A stretch of DNA of 64,000 nt from Mimachlamys varia (Eukaryota > Mollusca > Bivalvia > Pectinida > Pectinidae), in assembly GCA_947623455.1 (NCBI GenBank), contig OX392535.1:36542688-36606687 (forward strand), read 5' to 3'. Positions 1 through 12,200 of the stretch are shown here, piece by piece. The stretch's first letter is position 1, and each line of letters starts with the position of its first letter. The position numbers were made by a program, and so were the translations under genes. Under the pieces are notes generated by a model. That model made no database searches, was not told the origin of the DNA, and saw nothing but the letters and a program-made list of their open reading frames with translations.

Positions 1-1120
1 AACAAAGAAATCAGTTTTTCACTCCCACGGCTCATTTAAATATTACGTCTCTGTTGGTGGCTGACCTCTCGTGTATACACATACATCCATGCTATATATA
101 TATACTATCTGTGCTTGACACTGGTATACGGCTCGCGGAATTCCTGGCATGGTGTACTTTGCTGTTAAACTTTGATTATATAATCGCGCATAGCCAAATA
201 CACTGATTTTGATTTCAATGTTATATTACCTTATACATGTGCGTAAACCAAAATACTTGATCAATTTGTCGATCGGAAGTATTAATTTGTAAAGTTTTAC
301 AGTGTAAATCGCCCTCTGGATATGATAACGTTATTTACGAGTTACTTCCCCTGATTGTCACTAATGTTGTGATATATACATACTGAATGCACAAACTTGA
401 TCGATTTTCTTACTTAATGTTGTACTGAGTATACAATTTTTAATGAGACATTATCAGAACCTGAATAATGAACATATTAATTGGCAAAACACTTGATTTA
501 TTGAAAATAACACTTATACTTTTCTAAGGCGAGCAAAAGTTCGTGGTTTTATAATTAAGTTCGTTGTGCTTCACATATCAAAATACACTGTAGCAGGGAC
601 ATAACGAAACTTTACCATAACCTGTATAGTGTACATAGCAATTGACACAATATAAGTTATTAAGTAGAAATAACACTTATATTTTTTCTATGGTGTGCAA
701 AAACCTTTATGGCGTACATTCCCGTAATTATGTGTGGCCCTTTATACATAGGCAACAGCCAAAATACATGTAATTTTCCCTGCTTTGTAAATGAACTTGA
801 TAATTGATAAATAGGCCTAGAGATGTAAGTGAATATGACATATTTGCATACCAATATTTTGCTCCACCTTGGCAAAGATATCGTAATAGGCCGTCGTTCT
901 TTTGGAACAACAATTTGACTGTTTATTGTGACATTTTATGACAAATTAGATACAATTTGTAGTTCAAACTATCATTTGTAACGAGAGATATGTTTGCGAA
1001 TCCTTTTATTTTTTATCTCATATCCATTGTGCTAACTACAAGCAGCGTATATTTCAATGATTATTCACCTTCCTCCGAACGATAATGTTAACATGAAAAG
1101 TTTTGTTTTATTGTGTTAAA
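1..1120. other. no feature recognised
   Basis: AT-rich intergenic sequence; only short chance frames on the minus strand, no splice-supported exon or repeat match within the window. Confidence 0.5.
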
Positions 1121-1410
1121 AACTTTTTCAGTCAGTTTTTCACATTGCATATTTAGGTTTCACATTGTGCTTTGTTATGCCCGTTTGATTTCATACTGAT
1201 GAGTAAAATCCAAATGGCGGAAAGGCGGCCATCTTCGATTTGGGCATTGAAAGATTGTTAACTAATTGACAACTACTAGAGGGATCTTTTTCATATTTCA
1301 TATGTAGGTTCCTTGGTCCCTACTGTCGTGCTCTTTTGATTTTGTAACTGATCAGAAAAACAAAATGGCTGAAAAACAGCCATTTAGGACTTTGACATAG
1401 AAAGATTGAA
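1121..1410. repeat. diverged tandem duplication
   Basis: CACATTGCATATTTAGGTTT...AAATGGCGGAAAGGCGGCCAT is followed by a diverged second version ending AAATGGCTGAAAAACAGCCAT. Confidence 0.5.
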
Positions 1411-1470
1411 ATCAGTATAGAATGAAATGAAACGAAAAGTTTAAATTGCTACATTACATCCGTTTTCATT

Positions 1471-1629
1471 TGTAACAGGAAAGAAAATAGTGTACTTCCA
1501 CCGGGAATCGAACCCTCGATCTTCAAGTTTCTAGTAGGACGCTCTACCACACAGCTAAAGGGAAATTCCCTTTAGTTCGAAGCTAGAAAGCGACCTAAAT
1601 CATATGTACAATTAAAATCTTCCACACTA
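1471..1629 (-). repeat. candidate third tRNA-bearing LTR (solo or truncated)
   Basis: On the minus strand it ends CTTTCCTGTTACA like the TRIM 2 LTR. It holds an A-box-like TAGCTGTGTGGTAGAGCG and a B-box GGGTTCGATTCCC. On its minus-strand 5' side is the purine run AAAAAGGGAGGAGGAG (1630-1645), like a polypurine tract. No second copy or PBS was found. It could instead be a plain tRNA-derived SINE head or a decayed tRNA gene. Confidence 0.4.
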
Positions 1630-1645
1630 CTCCTCCTCCCTTTTT

Positions 1646-2442
1646 AAATGTATTCACCCCCAAACACCACACCCCAGATTCTACAACAAAAACATTTAAC
1701 TAGCTGTCGAAATATATATACTATTGTTTGAAGTTTTAGCGTTTCAGTACTTTCAGTACTTTGATTTTATGAGTTGATGCTGTTTAAATTCGTATATGGC
1801 ATAGTTCAAACGTGTACAAAGTAGATACAAGAATTTGCAGTCCAGTATAAGTAATGCTCTTACCCGATAGCAGCAACAGCTTATACTTACTTTCAAGTAC
1901 CAAACTATTCATGGAGATTCGCTTGAAGAAATATTCAGAAAGCTTCTAGTAATATCTGTTCAAAGGTAAACACTAGAAATATCCAGAATATTTTTAACGC
2001 GTGTTTACACCAGTAATTTACTACATAGTAACAATGGCATTGATCGTACAAGTTCACGGAGTTCAAAATCGAAAAAGAACTTTGTACAATTTAGAGGCAT
2101 CGATTAATGATATTTAACCAGAATGTACTTTTTCGGAGTGCTTCAAGCTTCCTTAAATAAATGTCTCTGACCTACATACAAATTGTGATTAACCAGGGGA
2201 TACTATTATAATTTCCATTTCAACAAATTTTATTGTAAACAAAAGGATACTATTATAATAATATTTTGCGGGTAAGTACCTGGGACAGCTGAAATAAAGT
2301 GTCCTAAATAAATATCATTTACTTCCTTTTATGGTAACAGTATTAAAATTGTGAAAAACCTTAAAACAACTTCATCTGTACTTGGACAGTAGAAATACAA
2401 TAGTCGTGTTTGTAACTGGCAATACATGTTTAGGTTGGTCAG
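1646..2442. other. no feature recognised
   Basis: AT-rich sequence without a convincing frame or repeat partner in the window. Confidence 0.5.
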
Positions 2443-2848
2443 CATCGTCGGAAACTGACGGTACACTTCTCTGACGTTTGCATCCCGTGGGCTAAATCGA
2501 AAGAAACTCTCGTTTTCGTACTAAAATAGTAGCCAATCATATCGATGGTTTCATCCGTGACTACATCAAGCCGGGGTATCCCGTTTCATTTGTAGCACCG
2601 CCTGTCAACAAAACCTTTCGATTGTGTTGTAATTGTGCCGATTGTGATTAAAATATAAGGTCCTGCTATACGGCGAATGACATCGGCGTCATGCCTACAG
2701 AAATATGCTAACAGAGTGTCACGAGAAACGACCATTCTGATTGGTTGAAATCTCCGAATAAACTTCTAATTGGGGAAACGAAGGTTTATACCGATTCTGG
2801 CCCACGGGATGCAAACGTCAGAGAAGTGTACCGTGGGTTTCCGACGAT
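2443..2848. mobile_element. inverted-repeat (foldback) element, ~406 bp
   Basis: Arms of about 50 bp at 2443-2493 and 2799-2848 (CATCGTCGGAAACTGACGGT outward end; inner CATCCCGTGGGC). It abuts a SINE. Confidence 0.7.
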
Positions 2849-3080
2849 GGTTGGTCAGGTGTTGCAGTGGATATCGCAGTTGCCTTTCACTAAGGCGGCT
2901 GCAGGGGCTCGATTCCATGACTTGACGTGAAAAAGTATGGGGTCACCTTGGTACTCCGGTTTCTGCCACAATTAGGCCCCTCGCGCTCTCACATCCGGGC
3001 TAACAAGAGTGATTAATATTAAGGTAGAAAACTTGTTTCATAATTCTTTTAAATAAATGAATTTTATATTTATATAACTG
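2849..3080 (+). mobile_element. tRNA-derived SINE with conserved core, copy 1
   Basis: The head GGTCAGGTGTTGCAGTGGAT and a B-box-like GGGGCTCGATTCC are followed by a core (GGGGTCACC, GGTACTCCGGTTTCTGCCAC, ACATCCGGGCTAACAAGAG) and an AT-rich tail. The same body occurs at 38367-38610 in the opposite orientation. The core resembles conserved metazoan SINE cores; I cannot assign the named family. Confidence 0.75.
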
Positions 3081-3398
3081 ATATTTAGTGCTGTAAGTTT
3101 TCTTAATAAATGACTTCTTTCGAGTTCTTCACGGTAAAACGTATTAAGCACCTGGAAACATTTTTTAATTATGCAAGTGGCTTATAGTGATGATATACTA
3201 GTATGGTAAGTATGTATCTCGCACAGAGTGATCTAAAGTTTCTTTCAAATAAATGACAATTGGAAAAATGACGCAAAATCCCTTAAGTTATGAATTTCAA
3301 ATTTTTGACGAGTGCTTCTACTTGTTCAATTTAATAATTTGTTAAGTGTATATTATGAACTGTGCCCATTTGATATATTACAATGGATATGATGTAAC

Positions 3399-3520
3399 AC
3401 ACACATGTGCTGCACCTTTTAAATTTAGTAATAGATACAGTATGCTGAAAAAATGAATTACACTGCATCATACAGCTGTTTCGTCCTCCTAGGACTCCTC
3501 AGTGATGCTAGGGGCCAAAT
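3399..3520 (-). mobile_element. Hammerhead-ribozyme-bearing retroelement repeat, copy a
   Basis: Minus-strand order: GGCCCCTAGCATCA, hammerhead, then ATGATGCAGTGTAATTCA, a TTTTTTCAGCATACTGTATC-like stretch and GTGCAGCACATGTGTGTG. The same block occurs at 17640, 22840, 42625 and 51055. Confidence 0.8.
3465..3508 (-). ncRNA. hammerhead ribozyme, type I with minimal stem III (copy a)
   Basis: On the minus strand: stem I GCATCA/TGATGC; core CTGAGGA; stem II GTCCT-AGG-AGGAC; GAAA; a two-pair stem III around loop AGCT; then the UA cleavage site. All core bases required by the hammerhead consensus are present. Confidence 0.85.
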
Positions 3521-4029
3521 ATTCTAAACTGATGTAGAAGCCGAAGGGTCAGGTGCTTAAAGCCCCTTTAATTTATGAATTTAGAAGTAAAATTAAACTA
3601 GTTTACAATCTAAAGTATCCTATATATATTGAGTTGTTGTGGAGTGTCTAAGCTACACTGTAAGCTAAACACAATTTATTTGAAAGCCGACAAGCCGACA
3701 TAAACAACTTGCTGAAAGTTATGGTTTCCGTTACGATTTACGTCAAGATTATTTTGTTTACATTTCTAAGTAAAGAAGACATTTCATATTTAGTTGTTCC
3801 ATCTTTTTTTGTGTGTATAAAACAATATTTGAAGCATATTTGGAGCATGCGGCCATCGAGTTCACAGTACACTCATTTCTCCGAGTAAAACAGTTCTTAG
3901 ATAAAAGTGTGGCGATACTCTTGTATTGTATAGGCGAAAAGAAGAAAATCATTTTCTCTTACTATCTTGCTTGGTTCATAGATTTTACAAGTTAAGGTAA
4001 GTCATTTTCACCAACGTTTATTTTTTATA
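3521..4029. other. no feature recognised
   Basis: Continues the flank of the hammerhead block (a GAAGGGTCAGGTGC stretch shared with 17790-17815), then AT-rich DNA. Confidence 0.45.
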
Positions 4030-4445
4030 TAGAAAAATAATGTAAAACCTCTTTATTAATACCACCTTAGGAACCACACCAAAGTGGTCTTAATAGCGGG
4101 GTGGTCTGAATACCGAAGCCATGCAGACAGATTTCTCGAAAATTTACTTTTTGACAAGTTATCATGGACCATAAAATATATGCTTTATAGTCTTACATAC
4201 ACAGTATTTAACTGATCAGCCAATTTGACACCAAAATACAGGTTACTGATCTGACACTTGTTTGTGTTTGGTCGGTGGTCTGAGTAATCAGGTGAAACTT
4301 TGTGAAAAAAAATGGTATTTGGGACTTTTCAAAACTGGTTTAAACACCGAGTTGGTCTTAATAGTGAAGCTTAAATACAAAGATATAGAGAAGACTTTTT
4401 GGGACTGAAATGAATGTGTGTCTTTAAGCGAGGTTTCACTGTTTA
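4030..4445. mobile_element. MITE, GTGAAACCTC family, copy 1
   Basis: The ends are GTAAAACCTCTTTATTAATA and AAGCGAGGTTTCACTGT, an imperfect TIR pair. The interior has ACCACACCAAAGTGGTCTTA, shared with 14362-14680. Confidence 0.65.
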
Positions 4446-4615
4446 TCTAAATGAGGTTCTCTGTCAATATCTGGATGGTATTTTGATACTACAAGTAAAT
4501 CTCTTATTAAGTGCGTCTCTTCCCTATCGGCTCTACATGTACCACAGGTGCTAGCCATGTTTGTCCGACACATATCTGAACGCATTGACAGACGAGGCTA
4601 ACACCTTTGGATCTA

Positions 4616-4793
4616 CAGTCAAACCTGTCTTCAAAGGACACCCAAGGGACAGAGCAAAAGTGTCCTTAATAGACAGATGTCCTTTATACAGAAGTCAATT
4701 ATATAGTAAATTACACTGTGTTGGAATAATGAGTGTGTCCTTTATAGACAGGTTTCCTTTATATAAAGGTGTCTTTTATGACAGGTTTGACCG
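4616..4793. mobile_element. Tc1/mariner-like MITE (178 bp)
   Basis: Terminal inverted repeats GTCAAACCTGTC near both ends (CAGTCAAACC / GGTTTGACCG), flanked by TA at 4614-4615 and 4794-4795. Internal GTGTCCTTTATAGACAG repeats. Confidence 0.75.
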
Positions 4794-4804
4794 TATTATA
4801 ATTG

Positions 4805-4895
4805 GTATATAACATATTTATCCAACATTCAGCACGTTTATACAATGGTCTGAGAGTGGAATAACACAGGGTATTGTGGTAGAATGTCTTTTATC
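4805..4895 (-). repeat. fragment of the 46.9-kb repeat family
   Basis: CATATTTATCCAACATTCAG, ACAATGGTCTGAGAGTGGAA and TAACACAGGGTATTGTGG match the reverse complement of the 46870-47280 units. Confidence 0.6.
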
Positions 4896-4952
4896 CGCTG
4901 CTGGAAATGTTTTTGAGCGAGTGATCTTAAAACATCCACATGATTACGTTAA

Positions 4953-6711
4953 AGGGGCATCCCGCGAAAGCCTAAATGTCTGTTCTTGAATATGCATGGC
5001 GTCTGCACTACTAATTATACTTTCCTGTTATTCCCATATTCAAAGTGGACTCTAAATGTCTATTATGACCACTTGCAAAATCGCATTCCTCGGGAAAGCC
5101 CAGATAAAAATAACGGGAAGGACGCAACGTGACGGTGTGCCGCAAGTTCTCTGATCGGTTTGACGGAAGGGGCCACACGGGAGGGGACGCGTAATGTATA
5201 CGGCTGATGAAACAGAGACAAAGTCCGTGTATAAACTTATTGAATCACATTCACATTAAAAATAGACATCAATTGCACACATACCGATATTCAAATGAAG
5301 AATAATTGTCGGCATATCGACACCAGGAATTATCTATATTATATTTACCTGACCGAGGCCGGTACCCATGGGTACGGAATACGACCATGGTACAAACCTT
5401 AATTTTTGTAAAAGGTAATATTCACGAACCCAACTTTTCAGATGATTTCATAAATTGAAAAGTACGAAAATAAAATGACATAAAATGTTTGTGATTTTTT
5501 TTACAACTCAATGTCTTGAGGATTTTTTTTCAAACTTTCTTTATATATACAAGATACATTCATATTCATTTAAAATCTAGCCAACTTTCAGCGTCTTCAC
5601 ACGTTAACACGTATCACGGAGTGCGAACATTTAAGTCCATACACTCATATAACGCACCACACACTAAGCATGACTACATGTATATCAGATTGGGAACTGT
5701 TAAAACACTTGAAACTAACCGTTATGAACATGTTATGATAATTTCGCTTTCTTTTTACATATCTTTTGTCGTCTTGTAAAGGGACGGTGACCTTTTAAAA
5801 AAAAGCCTGCAGGAATGGAATATACATATAGGTATATGTTGTATAACTTTGGGTTGGGTTTTTTTATTCCCCCCCCCCCCCCCCCCCCCGTTATGTATAT
5901 ATTTTCGTATCAAATTCAATACCGGGGTCGCAACCCAATGATATTTGTACCTTCACTAATTAAAAGATTAAGTATGAATATCACCTTTTTTACGCGTAAA
6001 ACATATTTTTTTTATTCTTTTTGTCCAAATTGAAGCCGTATGTACCTCGGTCGCAATTCCCGTTTTACAACGTAATCAAACGACTTTTTCTGTTATGGTA
6101 TATATTGTATTTGAAAATGTCTTTCTATCCAGCAATATAATTAGATCATACTGTTTTCCTGGAACATAAGATTTTATAAAGGGAATATTATAAACACACT
6201 TTTAAGTTTCATATTACACACGCATTTTATGCAACAGAAGACTGAAACATTTTCCCCTTGGATAGCCTCAAAACCAAATCAAAGCTTTATTTGTGCATGT
6301 TACCGTTACCCAGAAGAAATATGTAACATACACACAATAGAGCAGGTAGTTTCTCCTTTGAACACTTCCCATCTCTCAATATGATTCCGTAACGCAGTCT
6401 TGCGTCATATTTTGACCATTCGGCAACTTTTCGCTTAGTAGTTAGGCCTTATCGTGGTGTAACGGTAATAGCAGATAGAGTGTTTACAATGGAAGCGGCG
6501 CTCGCTGCGCATGCGTTGGTAGGTGGAAATCCCAAACCAAATTGTCTAGCCAGACGTTCTGAAATTCCACGAGTTATTTTGAAATTATTTATTTTATGAA
6601 TACATATATGCAAAATCCGATCGTCGCAGTCCATAAGAATACCCACTCGATATGTGTATGTAATATTTTGAAAAAAATTATGAAAAAAGCTTACTTTCGC
6701 GGGATGCCCCT
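4953..6711. mobile_element. TTAA-flanked non-autonomous DNA transposon, copy 1 (1759 bp)
   Basis: Terminal inverted repeats of about 18 bp start AGGGGCATCCCGCGAAAG at both ends. TTAA stands at 4949-4952 and 6712-6715, the target preference of piggyBac-type transposases. It is very similar along its length to 29243-30997. It contains no long ORF, so it would depend on a transposase elsewhere. A 21-base C run at about 5869-5889 is absent from the other copy. Confidence 0.85.
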
Positions 6712-6715
6712 TTAA

Positions 6716-7850
6716 AAACCCATTTTGTTTTATTGGTTAAAAAAAGTCTGATTTATATAAAGATGATTTTACACAACCAGTGAATGTTTTTATGTGACGT
6801 TTCGATGACTAGTGCGATATGTGTACCTTGTCACCTTCATAACACAAATGACCAGCACATCATATTCAAATATAGGTATAAATTATGTACGAGTTGGTAA
6901 CGAAAAAATCGTCATTTCGCCTAGTACGCTGTTAGACGTATGTACAATAGCGAAATTATTGTACCAAAACTACTCGATTCAGCTACACTTTGTTTAAGAG
7001 TTGGTTATAGATCTGCGAGAGCATGTGAGCCCCTCATCTCGATTTAATTTCGGCCCGCTGCGGCGTATCCATATGGCTTCTTTGATATGCCGCCTTAGCA
7101 TATTGCTCTCTTTGTCTAGCACTTTGGAGTTTTCCCAGTAAATCACATGATTTTTCTGTGTGACATGATCTGTGATTGACGATTTGTTTATCTGGGACTC
7201 CGTCTGTTTCTTTTCTGATCGGATGAATTTCTTTTTTCTTGTGTTTCAGTATCTTTACGGTGTTCACCTTGGTGAACACCAAATCGTCTTCCTGTTTCTC
7301 CAATATTTTATTCGTCGCAGTTTTGGCATACAGATTTAAGAGCGAAAAAAAAGGTAAAAATGTCATACCTATATCAAAAGTTATACCGTAGTCATGGCGT
7401 AGTTACGGCAATGAAGCCCCACTAAACACTTATATCTTTTTCTCTCATTTCTTAGAGTGTAATACTGGCCTATCCAGGGCAATACACCTGTGATCGCTGT
7501 TGTTGTATTACACATCTACCCATGCAATACAGCCACGGCGTGACGTCACAATGGTGCAACAATGACGTGACGTCACGAGTTCGGTAAAATCTGATGCCAA
7601 CAAGGAAAAATGGCGACGTGATGAAATTAAAACCTTCCACAATATTTTAACCGTGTACAAAAGAAAGCTGGGATTGTTTTTTCTGTGCAAACTAAGTTTG
7701 CAAATATGGGGTATGCTTAATCTTGCTGTATCATTTGTTTTCGTCAAAAAAGCTCAAGGAAAAAGTTGATTTTTTCAAAATGGTGGCCAGTCAAAAGTAT
7801 TTTCATGGTTTTTGAACTTATTCAGGTAGTTGAAATGAGAGAAAAATACC
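6716..7850. other. no confirmed feature; one unrecognised 110-codon frame
   Basis: The minus strand 7366-7034 is open for 110 codons with a plausible charged composition (lysine- and glutamate-rich). No family, splice context or repeat explains it. An exon cannot be excluded. Confidence 0.35.
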
Positions 7851-8097
7851 CTTTCATGGCCAGGGGTGTAAGATAGGGAAATTCCACCCTCGGGATTTTC
7901 AAATTTGGCAAAAACCTCGGCAAAGCCTCGGGTTTTATCAAATTTGAAAACCCCTCGGGTGGAATTTCCCTAAGATAGGGAAATTCCACCCTCGGGATTT
8001 TCAAATTTGGCAAAACCCTCGGCAAAGCCTCGGGTTTTATCAAATTTGAAAACCCCTCGGGTGGAATTTCCCTATCTTACACCCCTGGCCATGAAAG
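7851..8097. repeat. 247-bp near-perfect palindrome made of two tandem ~103-bp inverted-repeat units
   Basis: The ends CTTTCATGGCCAGGGGTGTA are mirrored at the other side. Inside, the CCACCCTCGGGATTTTCAAA unit occurs twice, and each copy is itself self-complementary. Confidence 0.9.
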
Positions 8098-8294
8098 AGT
8101 CTTATAGTAAACCCTAAGGATAAAATATTATTCTTTTTTTTGTGTGTGCGGAAACAGTAGCTACATATACTCCTCGTTTTATGCGCTGTGAATTTTATTG
8201 CTGGCTGTTGACCTCTCCCAAAAATGGCACGGTTTGTGTAAAGGAAAAATACCGAGCCATGTACGGAGACTCCACAACGTTTGAACATTGAGCA

Positions 8295-9833
8295 GATTAC
8301 ACAGCTTACAGTGACCGTCACCAAGGGATATCTACGGGAGAAAGACATAGGACAGCATTTAACGTCAATCGGCTAGATTACACAGCTTACAGTGACCGTC
8401 ACCAAGGGATACCTACGGGAGAAAGACATAGGACAGCATTTAACGTCAATCGGCTAGATTACACAGCTTACAGTGACCGTCACCAAGGGATACCTACGGG
8501 AGAAAGACATAGGACAGCATTTAACGTCAATCGGCTAGATTACACAGCTTACAGTGACCGTCACCAAGGGATACCCACAGGAGTAAGACATAGGACAGCA
8601 TTTAACGTCAATCGGCTAGATTACACAGCTTACAGTGACCGTCACCAAGGGATATATACAGGAGAAAGACATAGGACAGCATTTAACGTCAATCGGCTAG
8701 ATTACACAGCTTACAGTGACCGTCACCAAGGGATATCTACAGGAGTAAGACATAGGACAGCATTTAACGTCAATCGGCTAGATTACACAGCTTACAGTGA
8801 CCGTCACCAAGGGATACCTACAGTAGTAAGACATAGGGCAGCATTTAACGTCAATCGGCTAGATTACACAGCTTACAGTGACCGTCACCAAGGGATATAT
8901 ACAGGAGTAAGACATAGGACAGCATTTAACGTCAATCGGCTAGATTACACAGCTTACAGTGGCCGTCACCAAGGGATATCTACGGGAGAAAGACATAGGA
9001 CAGCATTTAACGTCAATCGGCTAGATTACACAGCTTACAGTGACCGTCACCAAGGGATATCTACAGGAGTAAGACATAGGACAGCATTTAACGTCAATCG
9101 GCTAGATTACACAGCTTACAGTGACCGCCACCAAGGGATACCTACGGGAGAAAGACATAGGACAGCATTTAACGTCAATCGGCTAGATTACACAGCTTAC
9201 AGTGACCGTCACCAAGGGATACCCACAGGAGTAAGACATAGGACAGCATTTAACGTCAATCGGCTAGATTACACAGCTTACAGTGACCGTCACCAAGGGA
9301 TACCTACGGGAGAAAGACATAGGACAGCATTTAACGTCAATCGGCTAGATTACACAGCTTACAGTGACCGTCACCAAGGGATACCCACAGGAGAAAGACA
9401 TAGGACAGCATTTAACGTCAATCGGCTAGATTACACAGCTTACAGTGACCGTCACCAAGGGATACCCACAGGAGTAAGACATAGGACAGCATTTAACGTC
9501 AATCGGCTAGATCACACAGCTTACAGTGACCGTCACCAAGGGATATATACAGGAGTAAGACATAGGACAGCATTTAACGTCAATCGGCTAGATTACACAG
9601 CTTACAGTGACCGTCACCAAGGGATACCTACAAGAGTAAGACATAGGACAGCATTTAACGTCAATCGGCTAGATTACACAGCTTGCAGTGACCGTCACCA
9701 AGGGATATCTACAGGAGCAAGACATAGGACAGCATTTAACGTCAATCGGCTAGATTACACAGCTTACAGTGACCGTCACCAAGGGATACCCACAGGAGTA
9801 AGACATAGGACAGCATTTAACGTCAATCGGCTA
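8295..9833 (+). repeat. 81-bp tandem repeat, 19 copies (satellite/minisatellite)
   Basis: Nineteen units in exact 81-bp register; the unit starts GATTACACAGCTTACAGTGA. Variation concentrates at unit positions about 35-50. The + frame starting at each GAT is open through all units, giving 27-residue repeats beginning DYTAYSDRHQG; the open stretch runs from the TGA at 8289 to a TAA at 9855-9857. It contains no ATG, and the differences between units (P/S/Y, G/V/R) are largely amino-acid changing. So noncoding satellite is the default reading. Confidence 0.95.
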
Positions 9834-9857
9834 AACGGTAACAAGTTAAAATAAATC

Positions 9858-11765
9858 AGTTGTTGTTCAAACATTGCTTTTTTCATCTATATTATGAATG
9901 AATTTCAAGTTTTTTTCCGTAAATGGTTAAAAGAAAGTCATGTGATGTACTTACTTATTTATGTTCTTTTCCCTTGGGAATAGTTCACTCATAGTGTTGT
10001 CTGGAGAGATATATAATGCCATCATCTGACGGTTTGGGCACTGTATCTCCCCAGACAACGCTATGTAAAAGACAGTAACCTCGGGGAATGGCCATACTAG
10101 CTAGATTAGTAAAGTAACAAGCATCATTACATCTGTAGCAATGTCTCGCCGACTAGTGATATATTTAAAGTTACTTCTTACAATATTAACAGAAACCATA
10201 TCATCCACCAACGACATTTAAATACCATTTATACACAAAACCTATGTTATTTCATTTGCAGGTATATATAATAAAAACGTGTTTTACACAATTTGTTCTA
10301 CCAGTATTATCTGGAAAACAAAAACTTTTTCTTGAAGAGTAAGAGTTATCGCCCTTACACCATTCTGGAAATTATTTTTTCGTCAAAGGTTCATACATGT
10401 GTAAATACATATAATAAAGACGTTTTTAACTTTAAGAAGTTATTACTTTGTATATGAACGCTGTTTTCACCACGTGCACTTTGTATAAATCTGCAGAGCG
10501 GTTTATGCATTTATCAAAGGATCCTGAATTCTCTCTTGCCTGATGACAGGCAGACATTTTTAACAGACATAGCACGCACCAGAACACTATCCGTCAACAT
10601 GTCCTAGTCTGGTGAAAGGGGCAGAGGGAAAAAGGCCAAACACATCATATATGTTTACCGTTTTTGTGATATATAACATAAAAAAACCTTTAAATGGCCT
10701 TTTTTATTATCTACACCTTACTTTTATCTGATGAGACAGACCAATTTTATGAGTTCATGTCATTGAGATTATGTAACGGATTTCAGTATATGACTTATCG
10801 CTTAACTCATCTCTATTTAGTTTTTTTTTAATATATTTTAAAGTTAATTACCCGACCGCAACGATCGAGTGTGTAAGCATATCATAGCTAAACACTAAAG
10901 CTGTATATAACGGACATTTATATAGCAATCACAAGTTTATTTATTTTTATTGTATTTTACATATAATGGCTAAATATGGTATCAAAATTCTAATTGCGTC
11001 GATACAATACCGGTATCATCGATGTCCGCTCATAAAACTATCCAAGCATATCATATCTATTCATGAGAATGATTTTGAAATATATATATCTTTATATATG
11101 TTTAAGAATTTTACGCCATTGCACTGAGTAAAATAGTACTAATCTAAGCTCAGAAAATGATGACCGTACTTTGTCATTATCCTTGACTTGTTGGACAGAA
11201 TCAAGTGTATGTTTGACCTTGCACGTGTAAGGTACATCTAGGTGAAGGAGAATAGTAAGAAGGACGTATAAGGTAAGACATGTAGTTCCTTTGTATTATT
11301 TACGTACAATGTTAATCTATATCATGTATCACCATTCGGTCGTCGCAAAAATCACGTGTATGTATGGTAATATCTGTGTATGACAGGCACACGTGCATTA
11401 CGCATGAACACTGCACGTGTTTTTACATATTGTTTTGGGCAAATTTTAATGGATGATTTGTCTTTGAATTTGTCAGTACATTAGGGTGGGTGAGCGCACG
11501 CGCTCGATTTTATTGTTTCACACGCACGGGAATAGAGAGACTACCTACGTGTTGCTACATTCCCACAGGGGCTAGCAAAACAGCGTATTTTTACATAATT
11601 TTAGCTATCCTTATAATATATATTACTTTTCTAAAAAAAATAACGCTCAAAAATGTGTTTTCCGTTGGAATTTTAAATATTAGTCAACCTTTACTGTTGG
11701 GGTTCGTTGCTCATTTTGAATAAAACGGGACACACAATAATCTGTTTTGTATGGTAGCTGATTGG
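9858..11765. other. no gene recognised
   Basis: Apart from the short inverted repeat at 9989-10066, nothing beyond AT-rich sequence was identified. Confidence 0.5.
9989..10066. repeat. short inverted repeat
   Basis: CATAGTGTTGTCTGGAGAGATA and its near complement TATCTCCCCAGACAACGCTATG, separated by about 35 bp. Possible remnant of a small foldback. Confidence 0.5.
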
Positions 11766-12200
11766 GGACATCGTAATATCGCTTCGTTTAATGCAACGCG
11801 ATATTATGATACGAAATCACGATACTCCGATACGATACTACGATACGATATGACGATACTACGATACGATATGACGATACTATGGTACGATATAATGATA
11901 TGATAAGACGATAATACGATATGATATCACGATATTACGATACGATATTGCGACATAACGGTACGATATATAACTATTTCACGATATTGCTATACGAAAT
12001 CACGAAACTATGATAGGATATCACGATACGATATGACGATACTATGATGCGATATTAAGATACGATATCACGATTGCATGATACGATATTACAATATGAA
12101 ATCACGATACGATATCACAATAGTACTACTGTATAACTTGTATAACTATACGATATCGCGATACGGTATAAGGATATTACAATATGACGATATTAAGATA
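11766..12200. repeat. degenerate ACGATACGATAT simple-sequence array
   Basis: Irregular CGATA/CGATATGACGATACTA units throughout, low complexity, no fixed period. Confidence 0.9.

Noticed and set aside
7034..7366. 110-codon minus-strand frame, Lys/Glu-rich
   Set aside because: Plausible composition but no domain, no clear splice sites and no neighbouring exon, so not called as a gene.
8295..9833. CRISPR array
   Set aside because: Units are contiguous 81-bp repeats with no unique spacers, in a eukaryotic context.
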